Source: Dehalococcoidales bacterium
GTDB lineage: Bacteria > Chloroflexota > Dehalococcoidia > Dehalococcoidales > Fen-1064
Direction: 5' to 3'
Assembly (NCBI GenBank): GCA_020342155.1
Contig: CP070842.1
Span: 619,930-657,847 of the forward strand
Length of the DNA stretch: 37,918 nt
Within the stretch, counting starts at the first letter, position 1, and each line of letters starts with the position of its first letter. This document shows, piece after piece, positions 16,041 to 23,252 of this stretch. A model generated the notes under the pieces. The model was not told the DNA's origin. It made no database searches and saw nothing but the letters and a program-made list of their open reading frames with translations. Position numbers and translations under genes: made by a program.

Positions 16041-17455
16041 TTCTTAACCTTTTTCGTCCCCTCGTGTCGACCATACGTAAATCCATGAGTCTCAGCATCG
16101 TCTACTGAGCCGAATACAATCAGGTTCTCCGGCTTGATTTTTCTCGCCCAGTAGCTGTTTGCCCGGTGGTATCTCTTAGTAGCTACCCGACCCTCATGCC
16201 AGTCGGTGCTGGCAACATACTCCGGTTGGAACCCGTGTTCGCAGTAGATACACCTTAGTGTCAGGGGCTCACGACTAACTATCCTGAACTCCGACTTCAG
16301 GTATTGGGCCTCGGTCTCCTTAGTCGAGACGCAGGCCGGATTAGGACACCTTGCCCCGTAGTCTCGTTGGTAAACGGGGTAATCCGGACTCAGGACAGAT
16401 ATGTCTTCCTCCGCCTGAATGGAAATATCCCTGGCCCCGAGTAACATAGTAATCAATGCCATCCTTATGGGTACTCCACGTGCCGCCTGCTTGAAGTACA
16501 TGCTCCGCGGGTCAGCATCAACGTCATAGGCAAGCTCATCGACACGTGGTAACGGGTGCATGACGAGCGCTCGCTCAAATCTCTTACCCTTGAGCAATTT
16601 CTTGTCCACCACCGGATACTTTCCCTTCAGGTCCTGCCCTTCTTCATCATCGACGAAACGTTCCTTCTGAGGTCGGGTCACGTAGATGGCATCAACGCCT
16701 TCCTCAAGGCTGACAGCAACATTAACATCCGGCATCATCGCCAGCTGGTGCGGACTGCTGGGCGTCATATAAACTGCATCCAGAGGAAACGGGGCTCCAT
16801 CGGCCGTACGCTCCGGTGCCGTAACATGCTCCACCTGGCCACCATACTCTGCGGTTAGCTTCCGTATAATGTTATCCGGGACCTCCAGACCCGGACTGGG
16901 ACAGAAAAGAATATCCGCCCCGAACTTGGCCAGTGCGAATATCAGGGAATGGATGGTCCGCCCGTATTTCAGGTCACCCCATAAAGCAATCTTCAGCCCA
17001 CGGATATCCTTACGCTCTTTTTTCAGTGTGAAAAGGTCACAAAGGGTCTGGGTAGGATGCTGGTGACCTCCGTCGCCGGCGTTTATCACGGGTACATCGG
17101 CATAGTCAGCCACGACTCGGGCTGCTCCTTCCCAGGGATGCCGGACAACGATAATGTCAGCATAACTGCCGACCACCCTGGCTGTGTCAGCCAGACTTTC
17201 CCCCTTGGCAACCGAACTGGCCCTGGCATCGGAAACACTGATGACATCGCCACCAAGGCGGTGCATCGCCGCTTCAAACGACAATCGTGTCCGGGTACTC
17301 GGCTCGAAGAACAGGCTTGCCATAACCTTGCCCCGGCAGGTATCGAGCTGTTCTGCCATTGCATCTGACATCTCATCAGCCAGAGAAAAAACAGCCTCCA
17401 TCTCACCGTAGGATAGGTCATCCATAGTCACCAAGTCTCTATTCGCTAGTGACAT
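16037..17455 (-). CDS. pyrB: Aspartate carbamoyltransferase with a fused PyrI-like zinc domain
   Basis: Condenses carbamoyl phosphate and aspartate, the committed pyrimidine step. Residues 1 to about 330 are the catalytic chain, with the carbamoyl-phosphate loop FFEPSTRTRLS at 49-59, then HPTQTL and VMHPLPRVDE. The protein is 472 residues, well above the usual 310. The extra part carries C370-x4-C375 and C402-x2-C405 (RCPNPAC ... RCIYC), the same four-cysteine zinc pattern as the regulatory chain PyrI, followed by a basic tail of about 65 residues. The nucleotide-binding allosteric domain of PyrI is not present. AAGGAGC precedes the ATG. It lies downstream of pyrR and overlaps pyrC. Confidence 0.94.
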   Translation of the reverse strand: MSLANRDLVTMDDLSYGEMEAVFSLADEMSDAMAEQLDTCRGKVMASLFFEPSTRTRLSFEAAMHRLGGDVISVSDARASSVAKGESLADTARVVGSYADIIVVRHPWEGAARVVADYADVPVINAGDGGHQHPTQTLCDLFTLKKERKDIRGLKIALWGDLKYGRTIHSLIFALAKFGADILFCPSPGLEVPDNIIRKLTAEYGGQVEHVTAPERTADGAPFPLDAVYMTPSSPHQLAMMPDVNVAVSLEEGVDAIYVTRPQKERFVDDEEGQDLKGKYPVVDKKLLKGKRFERALVMHPLPRVDELAYDVDADPRSMYFKQAARGVPIRMALITMLLGARDISIQAEEDISVLSPDYPVYQRDYGARCPNPACVSTKETEAQYLKSEFRIVSREPLTLRCIYCEHGFQPEYVASTDWHEGRVATKRYHRANSYWARKIKPENLIVFGSVDDAETHGFTYGRHEGTKKVKK

Positions 17456-17490
17456 GTCGCTCCTTTCACAGCCTACAAGACCATGCCCAC

Positions 17491-18042
17491 TCAGGACACG
17501 CCGGTAGCTACTTTCTCGATAATAGCGACCTCATCAATACCATCGATTTCCGTTAGCCTGACCTTTATCTCCTCATGACGGGCACTGGGTACGTTCTTGC
17601 CCACGTAATCAGCTCGTATCGGTAGTTCCCGGTGACCGCGGTCCACAAGCACCGCCAGTTGAATTGCCCAGGGCCGGCCCAAGTCTATCAGAGCGTCCAT
17701 AGCGGCACGTATGCTACGTCCCGTGTAAAGCACATCGTCTACTAACACCAACGATTTACCTTCGATACTGACAGGGATATCAGTCCGCTGCACGGTGGGC
17801 TTCTCATCCAGATAAGATAAATCATCGCGATATGGACGGATATCGAGAGCGCCAACTGGTACATGCGGGCTACCGAACTCCTCCATGTTGTTGGCCAGCC
17901 TGTGGGCAAGCGGCACGCCACGAGTATACATCCCAACCAGTACTACTTGTTCCAGTGTCCTGTGGCGTTCAATGATTTCGTGAGCAATACGTGCCAGGGT
18001 CCGCTTGATGTCCCCCGAGGACATTATTACTTTACTTCTCAT
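17491..18042 (-). CDS. pyrR: Pyrimidine operon attenuation protein / uracil phosphoribosyltransferase
   Basis: RNA-binding regulator that senses UMP/UTP and promotes termination in pyr leader RNAs, with uracil phosphoribosyltransferase activity as a second function. The protein has 183 residues. The PRPP loop [13 protein letters not shown] is at 98-110, [16 protein letters not shown] is at 35-50, and DIRPYRDD is at 67-74. The start is ATG 18042, although the frame is open to 18114; the upstream part is the attenuator RNA itself. The only ribosome-site-like sequence, AAGGGG, is inside the 3' arm of the terminator hairpin. pyrB starts 35 bases downstream. Confidence 0.95.
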   Translation of the reverse strand: MRSKVIMSSGDIKRTLARIAHEIIERHRTLEQVVLVGMYTRGVPLAHRLANNMEEFGSPHVPVGALDIRPYRDDLSYLDEKPTVQRTDIPVSIEGKSLVLVDDVLYTGRSIRAAMDALIDLGRPWAIQLAVLVDRGHRELPIRADYVGKNVPSARHEEIKVRLTEIDGIDEVAIIEKVATGVS

Positions 18043-18043
18043 G

Positions 18044-18073
18044 AAAAAACCCCTTGCCCTGGCTGGCAAGAGG
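18044..18073 (-). terminator. PyrR-controlled intrinsic terminator (attenuator)
   Basis: On the minus strand, CCTCTTGCC (18065-18073) and GGCAAGGGG (18050-18058) form a 9-bp stem with one G-U pair and a 6-base loop, followed by six U's (18044-18049). It ends one base before the pyrR ATG. The 3' arm contains AAGGGG, the apparent ribosome site of pyrR, so the hairpin would block both elongation and initiation. Confidence 0.85.
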
Positions 18074-18099
18074 TTTCTGGTTGTACAACTCTTTACTTC

Positions 18100-18120
18100 C
18101 CTTACCAGCCTCACCGGACT
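18100..18120 (-). promoter_or_regulatory. PyrR-binding loop (anti-antiterminator)
   Basis: The minus-strand RNA here begins AGTCCGGTGAGGCT and ends GGTAAGG, matching the known PyrR-binding consensus AGUCCnGnGAGGCUnnnAAGG. Its 3' part GGTAAGGG can also pair with the terminator 5' arm CCTCTTGCC (8 bp with two wobbles). That pairing would be the antiterminator. PyrR binding would prevent it and so cause termination. Confidence 0.85.
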
Positions 18121-18138
18121 AGCTTAAAGGCTATACTA

Positions 18139-18167
18139 ATTCTAACACCTCAGACGGACGATGACAA
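18139..18167 (-). promoter_or_regulatory. Promoter of the pyrRBC operon
   Basis: On the minus strand, TTGTCA (18162-18167) and TAGAAT (18139-18144) are 17 bp apart. Transcription would start near 18132, so the transcript begins just before the PyrR-binding loop, as expected for an attenuated leader. Confidence 0.65.
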
Positions 18168-18210
18168 TATCTATTTCAGCTGAATTGTACAACCTAGTCC
18201 CGACACTATC

Positions 18211-18239
18211 TTTACCAATTCAACCCGAAGCGCTATAAT
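18211..18239 (+). promoter_or_regulatory. Promoter of the BioD-like/DRTGG gene
   Basis: TTTACC (18211-18216) and a perfect TATAAT (18234-18239) are 17 bp apart. The -10 overlaps the ATG at 18238, which shows that this ATG is not the translation start of the downstream gene. Confidence 0.6.
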
Positions 18240-18276
18240 GGACAGGCACATCGTAAATTGCAAGGAGGGGGATAAC

Positions 18277-19272
18277 GTGGTCACTCTGTATATTACCTCT
18301 TTGGTAAGGGGCACTGGTAAGACGGCACTAAGTACCGGCATCGGTCGGCACCTGCTTCGCGAAGGTAAGAAGGTAGGTTTCTTTAAAGTAATTCTTGGTA
18401 ACCAGAACCAAACAGCTAACGGTACCGACAGTGACGCCGCCTTCATGCAACGCATTCTCTTACTGGAAGAGCCCGTAGAGCAAATTTGTCCGGTCTTCAG
18501 TGATAGCAACGGCCCACCCGACCGCACTAAAAAGGCCTTCGATGAGGTCTCCAAAGGTAAAGACGTGATGATTGTCGAGGGTGAAGCTAATCCAGACATA
18601 GCCAAAGCCCTCGGAGCCAGAGTGATAATCGTTGACACCGCTTCTGAATCGCCAGGAGACGCCCTGATAACTGCCGGTAAATCTTTTGGAGATTCCTTGC
18701 TGGGCGTCGTTTTGAACAAGGTACCGGAAGGTAAAGTGGAAATGGTGAGTCGCCAGGCACGAGCCAAGTTCTCCAGCGAGGAGATGAATGTCCTCGCGGT
18801 ACTACCCGAGAACCACGCCCTATTCACTCTCACAATCGGTGAAGTCGCCAAGCATATCCAGGGTGAGTTTCTTAATAATGCTGATAAATCAGAGGAACTG
18901 ATGGAAAACCTGATGCTCGGAGCGCTAACCGTCGATACCGGCCCGCTATACTACGAACGCAAATCAAACAAGGTGGCAATACTCAGGAGTGAGCGTTCTG
19001 ATATGCAACTGGCGGCGCTGCAAACACCAACCAGATGCCTCGTTCTCAGTGGCAACCGAACGCCACTGCCGCAGATAATGAGCCAGGCGGAGGATAAGGA
19101 GGTCCCCATTATCCAGACCGAGGAGGACATCGCCACTATCATATCAAATATCGAAAATGCCCTAGCCAATAACCGGTTCAACCAGGAAAACAAGCTGCCA
19201 ATACTTACCGGGCTTATCGAGCAGCATTTTGATTTTCCGGCACTATACAGAGGAGCTGGACTTACTACCTAA
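18277..19272 (+). CDS. P-loop ATPase with DRTGG domain (BioD/Pta N-terminal-like)
   Basis: A 331-residue protein. Residues 1 to about 200 are a dethiobiotin-synthetase-like P-loop domain (VRGTGKTALS near residue 10, IVEGEANPD, VVLNKVP). The later part resembles a DRTGG domain, with SERSDMQLAAL followed by CLVLSGN. The same two-domain module forms the N-terminal half of long phosphotransacetylases, where it is regulatory. As a free-standing protein its function is not established. The start is GTG 18277, set by AAGGAGGGG 6 bases upstream; the ATG at 18238 lies in the promoter -10. It precedes speD by 119 bases. Confidence 0.8.
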   Translation: MVTLYITSLVRGTGKTALSTGIGRHLLREGKKVGFFKVILGNQNQTANGTDSDAAFMQRILLLEEPVEQICPVFSDSNGPPDRTKKAFDEVSKGKDVMIVEGEANPDIAKALGARVIIVDTASESPGDALITAGKSFGDSLLGVVLNKVPEGKVEMVSRQARAKFSSEEMNVLAVLPENHALFTLTIGEVAKHIQGEFLNNADKSEELMENLMLGALTVDTGPLYYERKSNKVAILRSERSDMQLAALQTPTRCLVLSGNRTPLPQIMSQAEDKEVPIIQTEEDIATIISNIENALANNRFNQENKLPILTGLIEQHFDFPALYRGAGLTT

Positions 19273-19290
19273 GAAAAAACTATCTGGGTA

Positions 19291-19320
19291 TTGAAAGCCG
19301 TGACCATATTGCGGTAAAAT
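19291..19320 (+). promoter_or_regulatory. Promoter of speDE
   Basis: TTGAAA (19291-19296) and TAAAAT (19315-19320) are 18 bp apart. The leader of about 65 bases contains a CTGATT/AATCAG hairpin (19334-19355) before the ribosome site. Confidence 0.55.
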
Positions 19321-19391
19321 CTGGCTTGCGTGCCTGATTTCGCTTAGAGAATCAGACATTACACACAAAATCTTCTAAGGAGGGCAGGTGG

Positions 19392-19763
19392 TTGAATGCA
19401 TTAGGAAGACACTTACTTATGGAACTGGAAGACTGTAACGAGGAGATCCTGAATGACCTGGAGGCTCTCAGAGAGACCCTGTTGACGGCAGCCACTGAGG
19501 CGGGGGCCACAGTAATGGGTGAATCATTTCATCGCTTCGCTCCCCACGGGATAAGCGGGGTGGTGATTATCGCCGAGTCCCATCTTTTTATCCACACCTG
19601 GCCTGAATACGGCTACGCCGCTGCCGACATCTTCACCTGCGGCACTTCAGTTCAGCCTGAGAAAGCAGCAGAGTTACTCATTGAGAAGCTTGGCGCCAAG
19701 AGACACTCCATGCAGGAGATACGGAGAGGGACAAGGATTGCCGAGCATGCCACATCAGGATAG
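19392..19763 (+). CDS. speD: S-adenosylmethionine decarboxylase proenzyme
   Basis: Makes decarboxylated SAM, the aminopropyl donor for spermidine. It is a 123-residue class 1B proenzyme that cleaves itself to create a pyruvoyl group. Cleavage falls between E62 and S63 in IIAESHLFIHTWPEYG. H68 and C83 (FTCGT) occupy the other two catalytic positions, matching the numbering of the well-studied Thermotoga enzyme. The start is TTG 19392, with AAGGAGGG about 7 bases upstream; the nearby ATG is out of frame. speE starts 5 bases after the stop, so they form one operon. Confidence 0.96.
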   Translation: MNALGRHLLMELEDCNEEILNDLEALRETLLTAATEAGATVMGESFHRFAPHGISGVVIIAESHLFIHTWPEYGYAAADIFTCGTSVQPEKAAELLIEKLGAKRHSMQEIRRGTRIAEHATSG

Positions 19764-19768
19764 GAGTC

Positions 19769-20689
19769 ATGGACAGCGACCCTGATAAATGGTTCTGGGA
19801 TAGAGTTAATAAACATTTGGTTCAAATGCACAGCATCGAAGAGGTGCTGTACACCGGCCGGACAAAATTCCAAGCCATCGAAATCATACGCAGTGGTAAC
19901 TATGGCAGGTTCCTGGTACTGGACAGTAAGATTCAATCCAGCGATGCTGACGAGTTTATTTACCACGAGGCACTCGTCCAGCCGCCGATGATAACTCATC
20001 CCGGCCCGGAGACAGTGTTCATTGCCGGGGGTGGTGAGGGAGCCACCCTGAGAGAGGTATTGTCTCACAACACTGTCAAAAGAGCCGTGATGGTCGACAT
20101 CGACGAAGAGGTTATCGACATCTGCCAGCAATACCTGCCGGACTACAGTCGTGGTTCCCTTCAAGACCCGCGTGCCGAAGTGCACTATACCGATGCCAGA
20201 GAGTACCTGACCAGCGTTGACGAGTCCTTCGATATCATCATTATTGACCTCCCTGAACCAATCGAAGAAGGTCCGGCTTACCTATTATATACCAAGGAGT
20301 TTTACGAAATAGTCAAGAGTAAACTGACACCCAATGGCATTATCTCTGTCCAGTCTGGCTCAGCGTCCTGGACGGAGCTGGAGAACCTTTCCGCAGTCAA
20401 CTACACGCTGAAAAGCGTTTTCCCCATAGTATGTGCCTACCAGGCGGACATTCCTGCCTTCGGAGGCCCCTGGGGCTTCTGTCAGGCATCATCAAACCTT
20501 AATCCTCTGGCGTTGTCCCCTGCTGAGGTTGATAACCGGATTTCAGCCAGAGGTCTTAACCACCTAAGGTTCTATGACGGACTAACACACCAGGCGATTT
20601 TCTCTCTACCCAAACACTTGAGAAACGAACTGTCGAAGCCGGACAGGCTGATAACCGACGGTTCGCCCTTGTTTATGTACCAGAGCTAG
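19769..20689 (+). CDS. speE: Spermidine synthase (polyamine aminopropyltransferase)
   Basis: Transfers the aminopropyl group from decarboxylated SAM to putrescine. The 306-residue protein has the Rossmann fold segments VFIAGGGEGATLREVLSH and VMVDIDEEVIDICQQYLP. The acidic DIIIIDLPEP (near 155) takes the position of the usual catalytic D-x-x-D-P motif with slightly different residues. GAFGGPWGF-like sequence (FGGPWGFCQAS) is typical of the family. ATG 19769 follows AGGAG. The last 39 codons recur as a detached copy about 740 bases downstream (21314-21433). Confidence 0.94.
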   Translation: MDSDPDKWFWDRVNKHLVQMHSIEEVLYTGRTKFQAIEIIRSGNYGRFLVLDSKIQSSDADEFIYHEALVQPPMITHPGPETVFIAGGGEGATLREVLSHNTVKRAVMVDIDEEVIDICQQYLPDYSRGSLQDPRAEVHYTDAREYLTSVDESFDIIIIDLPEPIEEGPAYLLYTKEFYEIVKSKLTPNGIISVQSGSASWTELENLSAVNYTLKSVFPIVCAYQADIPAFGGPWGFCQASSNLNPLALSPAEVDNRISARGLNHLRFYDGLTHQAIFSLPKHLRNELSKPDRLITDGSPLFMYQS

Positions 20690-20745
20690 TTACTGCTCAT
20701 CCTCGTAAACCTATTTCACCCAATAGCAGATTGTTGCGATATGCT
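20570..20745 (+). repeat. Direct repeat copy 1: speE 3' end and flank
   Basis: This segment covers the last 39 codons of speE plus about 56 bases after its stop. It is matched by 21314-21494. The coding part differs mainly at third codon positions, with four amino acid changes. The flanks share blocks such as CAGATTG and ATGCTTA. Confidence 0.8.
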
Positions 20746-20774
20746 TAATTTATATTAACGGAGGGAAAATAGTT

Positions 20775-21302
20775 ATGATATACCTCGTCCGTCAGGGTGA
20801 AACCGATTGGAACTTGTTCAGGAGAGCCAACGGTGTAACAGATACTTTTTTGAATATAACAGGAATAGCGCAAGCAAAACTGCAAGCCGATAACTTGAGG
20901 AGTGTTAGTTTTGATGAGTGTTTTTGCAGTCCCCAAACACGAGCACGCCAAACCTGCGAAATTATCTACAAAGGACCAATTGTGTTTGATGACAGGCTCA
21001 TCGAAATAAATTGCGGTGAGTTTGAGGGCGCAGACGAAACTGACGCGGAAGTGATGAAACTGATTTGGCAAGCAATCATGAGTGGCGATAAGGGTGCCGA
21101 AAGCTACAACGATTTTATGAAACGGACCTGCGATTTTTGCGATATGATTACGCAAGACCACAAAGGGAAAAACGTCTTAATCGTTACTCACGCTGTAAAC
21201 GTACGGGTAATAGACTATTATTTCAAGGGCAAGCCCAAGGACTATGATTTAAAAGGAAGAACCGTCATCAAACACGGCGGATTGCTTACATTTGAAAATT
21301 AA
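20775..21302 (+). CDS. Histidine-phosphatase-family protein with catalytic His replaced by Gln
   Basis: A 175-residue phosphoglycerate-mutase-like protein. The N-terminal motif that normally reads RHGET reads RQGETDWN (codon CAG at residue 7), so the phosphate-accepting histidine is missing. Other family residues remain: CSPQTRARQT with its arginine, the acidic EINCGEFEG, and the second histidine in VTHAVNVR. It may be inactive, a binding protein, or use altered chemistry. GGAGGG precedes the ATG. The gene sits between the two copies of the speE tail and is AT-richer than speE, which suggests it arrived with a recombination event. Confidence 0.8.
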   Translation: MIYLVRQGETDWNLFRRANGVTDTFLNITGIAQAKLQADNLRSVSFDECFCSPQTRARQTCEIIYKGPIVFDDRLIEINCGEFEGADETDAEVMKLIWQAIMSGDKGAESYNDFMKRTCDFCDMITQDHKGKNVLIVTHAVNVRVIDYYFKGKPKDYDLKGRTVIKHGGLLTFEN

Positions 21303-21313
21303 AAAATCTAAAA

Positions 21314-21433
21314 TTCTATAACGGGCTGACGCACCAGGCTATTTTTCCCCTGCCCAAGTACCTGAGAAATGAACTGCCAAAGCCGGACAGGCTGATAACC
21401 GACGGTTCGCCTTTATTCATGTACCAGAGTTAG
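21314..21433 (+). pseudogene. Detached copy of the speE C-terminus
   Basis: Read in frame, it encodes 39 residues from FYNGLTHQAIFPLPKYL to the end SPLFMYQS and a stop, matching the speE C-terminus with four substitutions. There is no start codon or upstream speE sequence. Most nucleotide differences from the intact gene are silent. The copy therefore probably derives from a speE that had evolved as a functional gene (a diverged paralogue or a relative's allele), not from a recent slip. Confidence 0.85.
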
Positions 21434-21494
21434 CTAGCAATCCGCCCCCACTAAACCTGTACCACCTGATATCAGATTGCTGCGAAATGCTTAA
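21314..21494 (+). repeat. Direct repeat copy 2: speE 3' end and flank
   Basis: Partner of 20570-20745, located directly upstream of the second phosphatase gene. The longest identical run spans the codons for KPDRLITDGS. Similarity fades upstream at about 21308 and downstream at about 21494. Confidence 0.8.
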
Positions 21495-21505
21495 ACCTCA
21501 ATTCG

Positions 21506-21514
21506 TGTTATAAT
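21506..21514 (+). promoter_or_regulatory. Extended -10 promoter giving a near-leaderless mRNA
   Basis: TGTTATAAT (21506-21514) fits an extended -10 (TGnTATAAT). No -35 is seen at 17 bp. Transcription would start near 21521, two bases before the ATG at 21523, and no ribosome site is present. Confidence 0.5.
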
Positions 21515-21522
21515 TGACCGCT

Positions 21523-22146
21523 ATGAAGAATATCTATGTTGTTACACATACCGAAGCCACTCATCACATCCAGGGTCTAGCCGGAGGATGGTATGACACT
21601 TCTCTTACGGAGAATGGTAGAAGTCAGGCCAGAAAAATTGCATTAGCTCTTTACAGTGAGATAGCAGAGCAGAATATACCTATCTACTCATCTGACTTGA
21701 AAAGGTGTGTAGAAACGGCCGATGCTTTCGCCGAGGTGTTTAATAGTACGGTCATTCTTGATAGAAATTTGAGAGAAATGAGTTATGGAGATGCCGATGG
21801 GAAGAATCGAGAATGGATAAATAAAAACACTACTCCCAGACCAGCTGATGGAAATAGATTAGACCATAAGGTTGTCACCAACTCTGAGTCCAGAAGAGAT
21901 GTCGGAACACGTATACAAAGGTCTATTAATAAAATTGTGAATAAACCAGACAATAACATCATAGTCATAACTCATGGATTCGCCCTGACGTTTGTGATTA
22001 TGGCATGGTTAAGAATTCCAGTAGAGAACATGGATTATTGTAGTTTTAATGCTAGACCTGGTGGAGTAACACTCTTACATGAGGACGACGTCTTTGAAAG
22101 CAGATTTGTAATGTATATTAACAAACAGGATTACCTACAGCATTAG
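21523..22146 (+). CDS. Histidine phosphatase family protein (variant motif)
   Basis: A 207-residue member of the phosphoglycerate mutase superfamily. The catalytic motif reads VVTHTEATHH: the nucleophilic histidine is kept, but the arginine and glycine of RHG are both threonine. The rest is conventional: SLTENGRSQARKIA, YSSDLKRCVETA, the acid LREMSYGDADG, and the second histidine in VITHGFALT. Identity to the upstream phosphatase is low, so the two are not recent duplicates. The open frame can begin at TTG 21514, but that codon lies in the -10 box, so I use ATG 21523. The physiological substrate is unknown. Confidence 0.82.
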   Translation: MKNIYVVTHTEATHHIQGLAGGWYDTSLTENGRSQARKIALALYSEIAEQNIPIYSSDLKRCVETADAFAEVFNSTVILDRNLREMSYGDADGKNREWINKNTTPRPADGNRLDHKVVTNSESRRDVGTRIQRSINKIVNKPDNNIIVITHGFALTFVIMAWLRIPVENMDYCSFNARPGGVTLLHEDDVFESRFVMYINKQDYLQH

Positions 22147-22280
22147 TAGTGAATATGCGATTGATACGTGTCCATTTCGCAACAGACTAATATAGCCCCG
22201 TTCATTAACCCTCTACTAGTTTCTGGCACAATCAGTTAAGATAGGTTGCAGCATTCACCCGAAAGGAGCCCGATTTACCC

Positions 22281-23186
22281 GTGATATGGATACCGATCGC
22301 TATAACCGCCGCGACGATAACGGCGATAGTTTCAATACTGGATAGCCACCTTATCTCAAAACGGTTCCCCAGCTTACTGGCATTTCTTGCCCCGGCCGGC
22401 ACTATTCACCTCGTGATTGGGCTGGTCGTTTTGCTCATTAACCCATTACCCACGGGGACCGACACACTGGTACTGGTAGCCGCTTTTGGCTCCGCCGTCG
22501 TCCGCGTGGTGGGGGTATTACTGATGCTGAGAACGATGCGCTTCGAGGAAGTATCCCGCATCATGCCGGTGGTCAATACCTTCCCTATCTTCGTTGCTAT
22601 TCTGGCGGTACCCATCCTGGACGAGGTTCTCGGTTGGACGGAGTGGCTGGCAGTTATTATAACTGTCTCCGGGGCAGTCCTTATCTCGGCACGCTGGGAC
22701 TCCGAACGAAAGGGAGTGCAGATTCGCCGTTCGTTCGCCACCCTGATGGTCTCCAGCATCCTCCTTGGAGCTGCCAACATCGGCAGCAAGTATGCCCTCG
22801 ACCACATCTCGTTCTGGAACATGTACGGTGTCAACGCTGCCTGCCTGGGGGCAATCTTCCTCTTGTTTTCCCTGCGTCCCTCGGTTGTTGGAGAAATCAA
22901 ACAAATGAATCAACGAAACACGGCGCTGGGACTAACCACTCTTAATGAGACAATCGCCATGGCAGGCTTCATTATGTCATTCTGGGCAATGGAGCAGGGA
23001 CCAGTATCAATGGTATCGACCATCATCGGCACGCGGCCTGCCTTCGTTTTTATATACGCCCTGGTGTTAAGTTTTTTCTTCCCGACAGTGCTCAACGAAC
23101 ACTTCAGCCGGGGTGTTATAATCACTAAAATAGTATCTATCGGCCTCATCATCGGCGGGGTGACACTGCTGACATTGGGAGAGTGA
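22281..23186 (+). CDS. EamA/DMT-family transporter
   Basis: A 301-residue integral membrane protein with about ten hydrophobic segments in two EamA-type repeats (roughly 1-135 and 150-300). The end of the first repeat, LDEVLGWTEWLAVIITVSGAVLIS, and of the second, TKIVSIGLIIGGVTLLTLG, show the usual repeat signature. Family members export or import metabolites such as amino acids and nucleotide sugars; the substrate is not predictable here. The start is GTG 22281, with AAGGAG about 12 bases upstream. It is a single gene, convergent with the crotonase gene. Confidence 0.85.
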   Translation: MIWIPIAITAATITAIVSILDSHLISKRFPSLLAFLAPAGTIHLVIGLVVLLINPLPTGTDTLVLVAAFGSAVVRVVGVLLMLRTMRFEEVSRIMPVVNTFPIFVAILAVPILDEVLGWTEWLAVIITVSGAVLISARWDSERKGVQIRRSFATLMVSSILLGAANIGSKYALDHISFWNMYGVNAACLGAIFLLFSLRPSVVGEIKQMNQRNTALGLTTLNETIAMAGFIMSFWAMEQGPVSMVSTIIGTRPAFVFIYALVLSFFFPTVLNEHFSRGVIITKIVSIGLIIGGVTLLTLGE

Positions 23187-23200
23187 TAGAAAAACAAATA

Positions 23201-23227
23201 GCGGGCACAGGTTGCACCTGTGCCCGC
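23201..23227 (-). terminator. Terminator of the enoyl-CoA hydratase gene
   Basis: A perfect 12-bp stem (GCGGGCACAGGT at 23201-23212, ACCTGTGCCCGC at 23216-23227) closes on a 3-base loop. On the minus strand it is followed by a T-rich tail (TATTTGTTTTT), so it mainly serves the minus-strand gene. The plus side lacks a T-tract. Confidence 0.85.
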
Positions 23228-23252
23228 CATCAAGACTAGCTTGTAAGTTACT

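Noticed and set aside
18171-18851. 226-codon minus-strand frame opposite the BioD/DRTGG gene
   Set aside because: Composition is that of an antisense shadow; it overlaps two predicted promoters and the conserved gene on the other strand.
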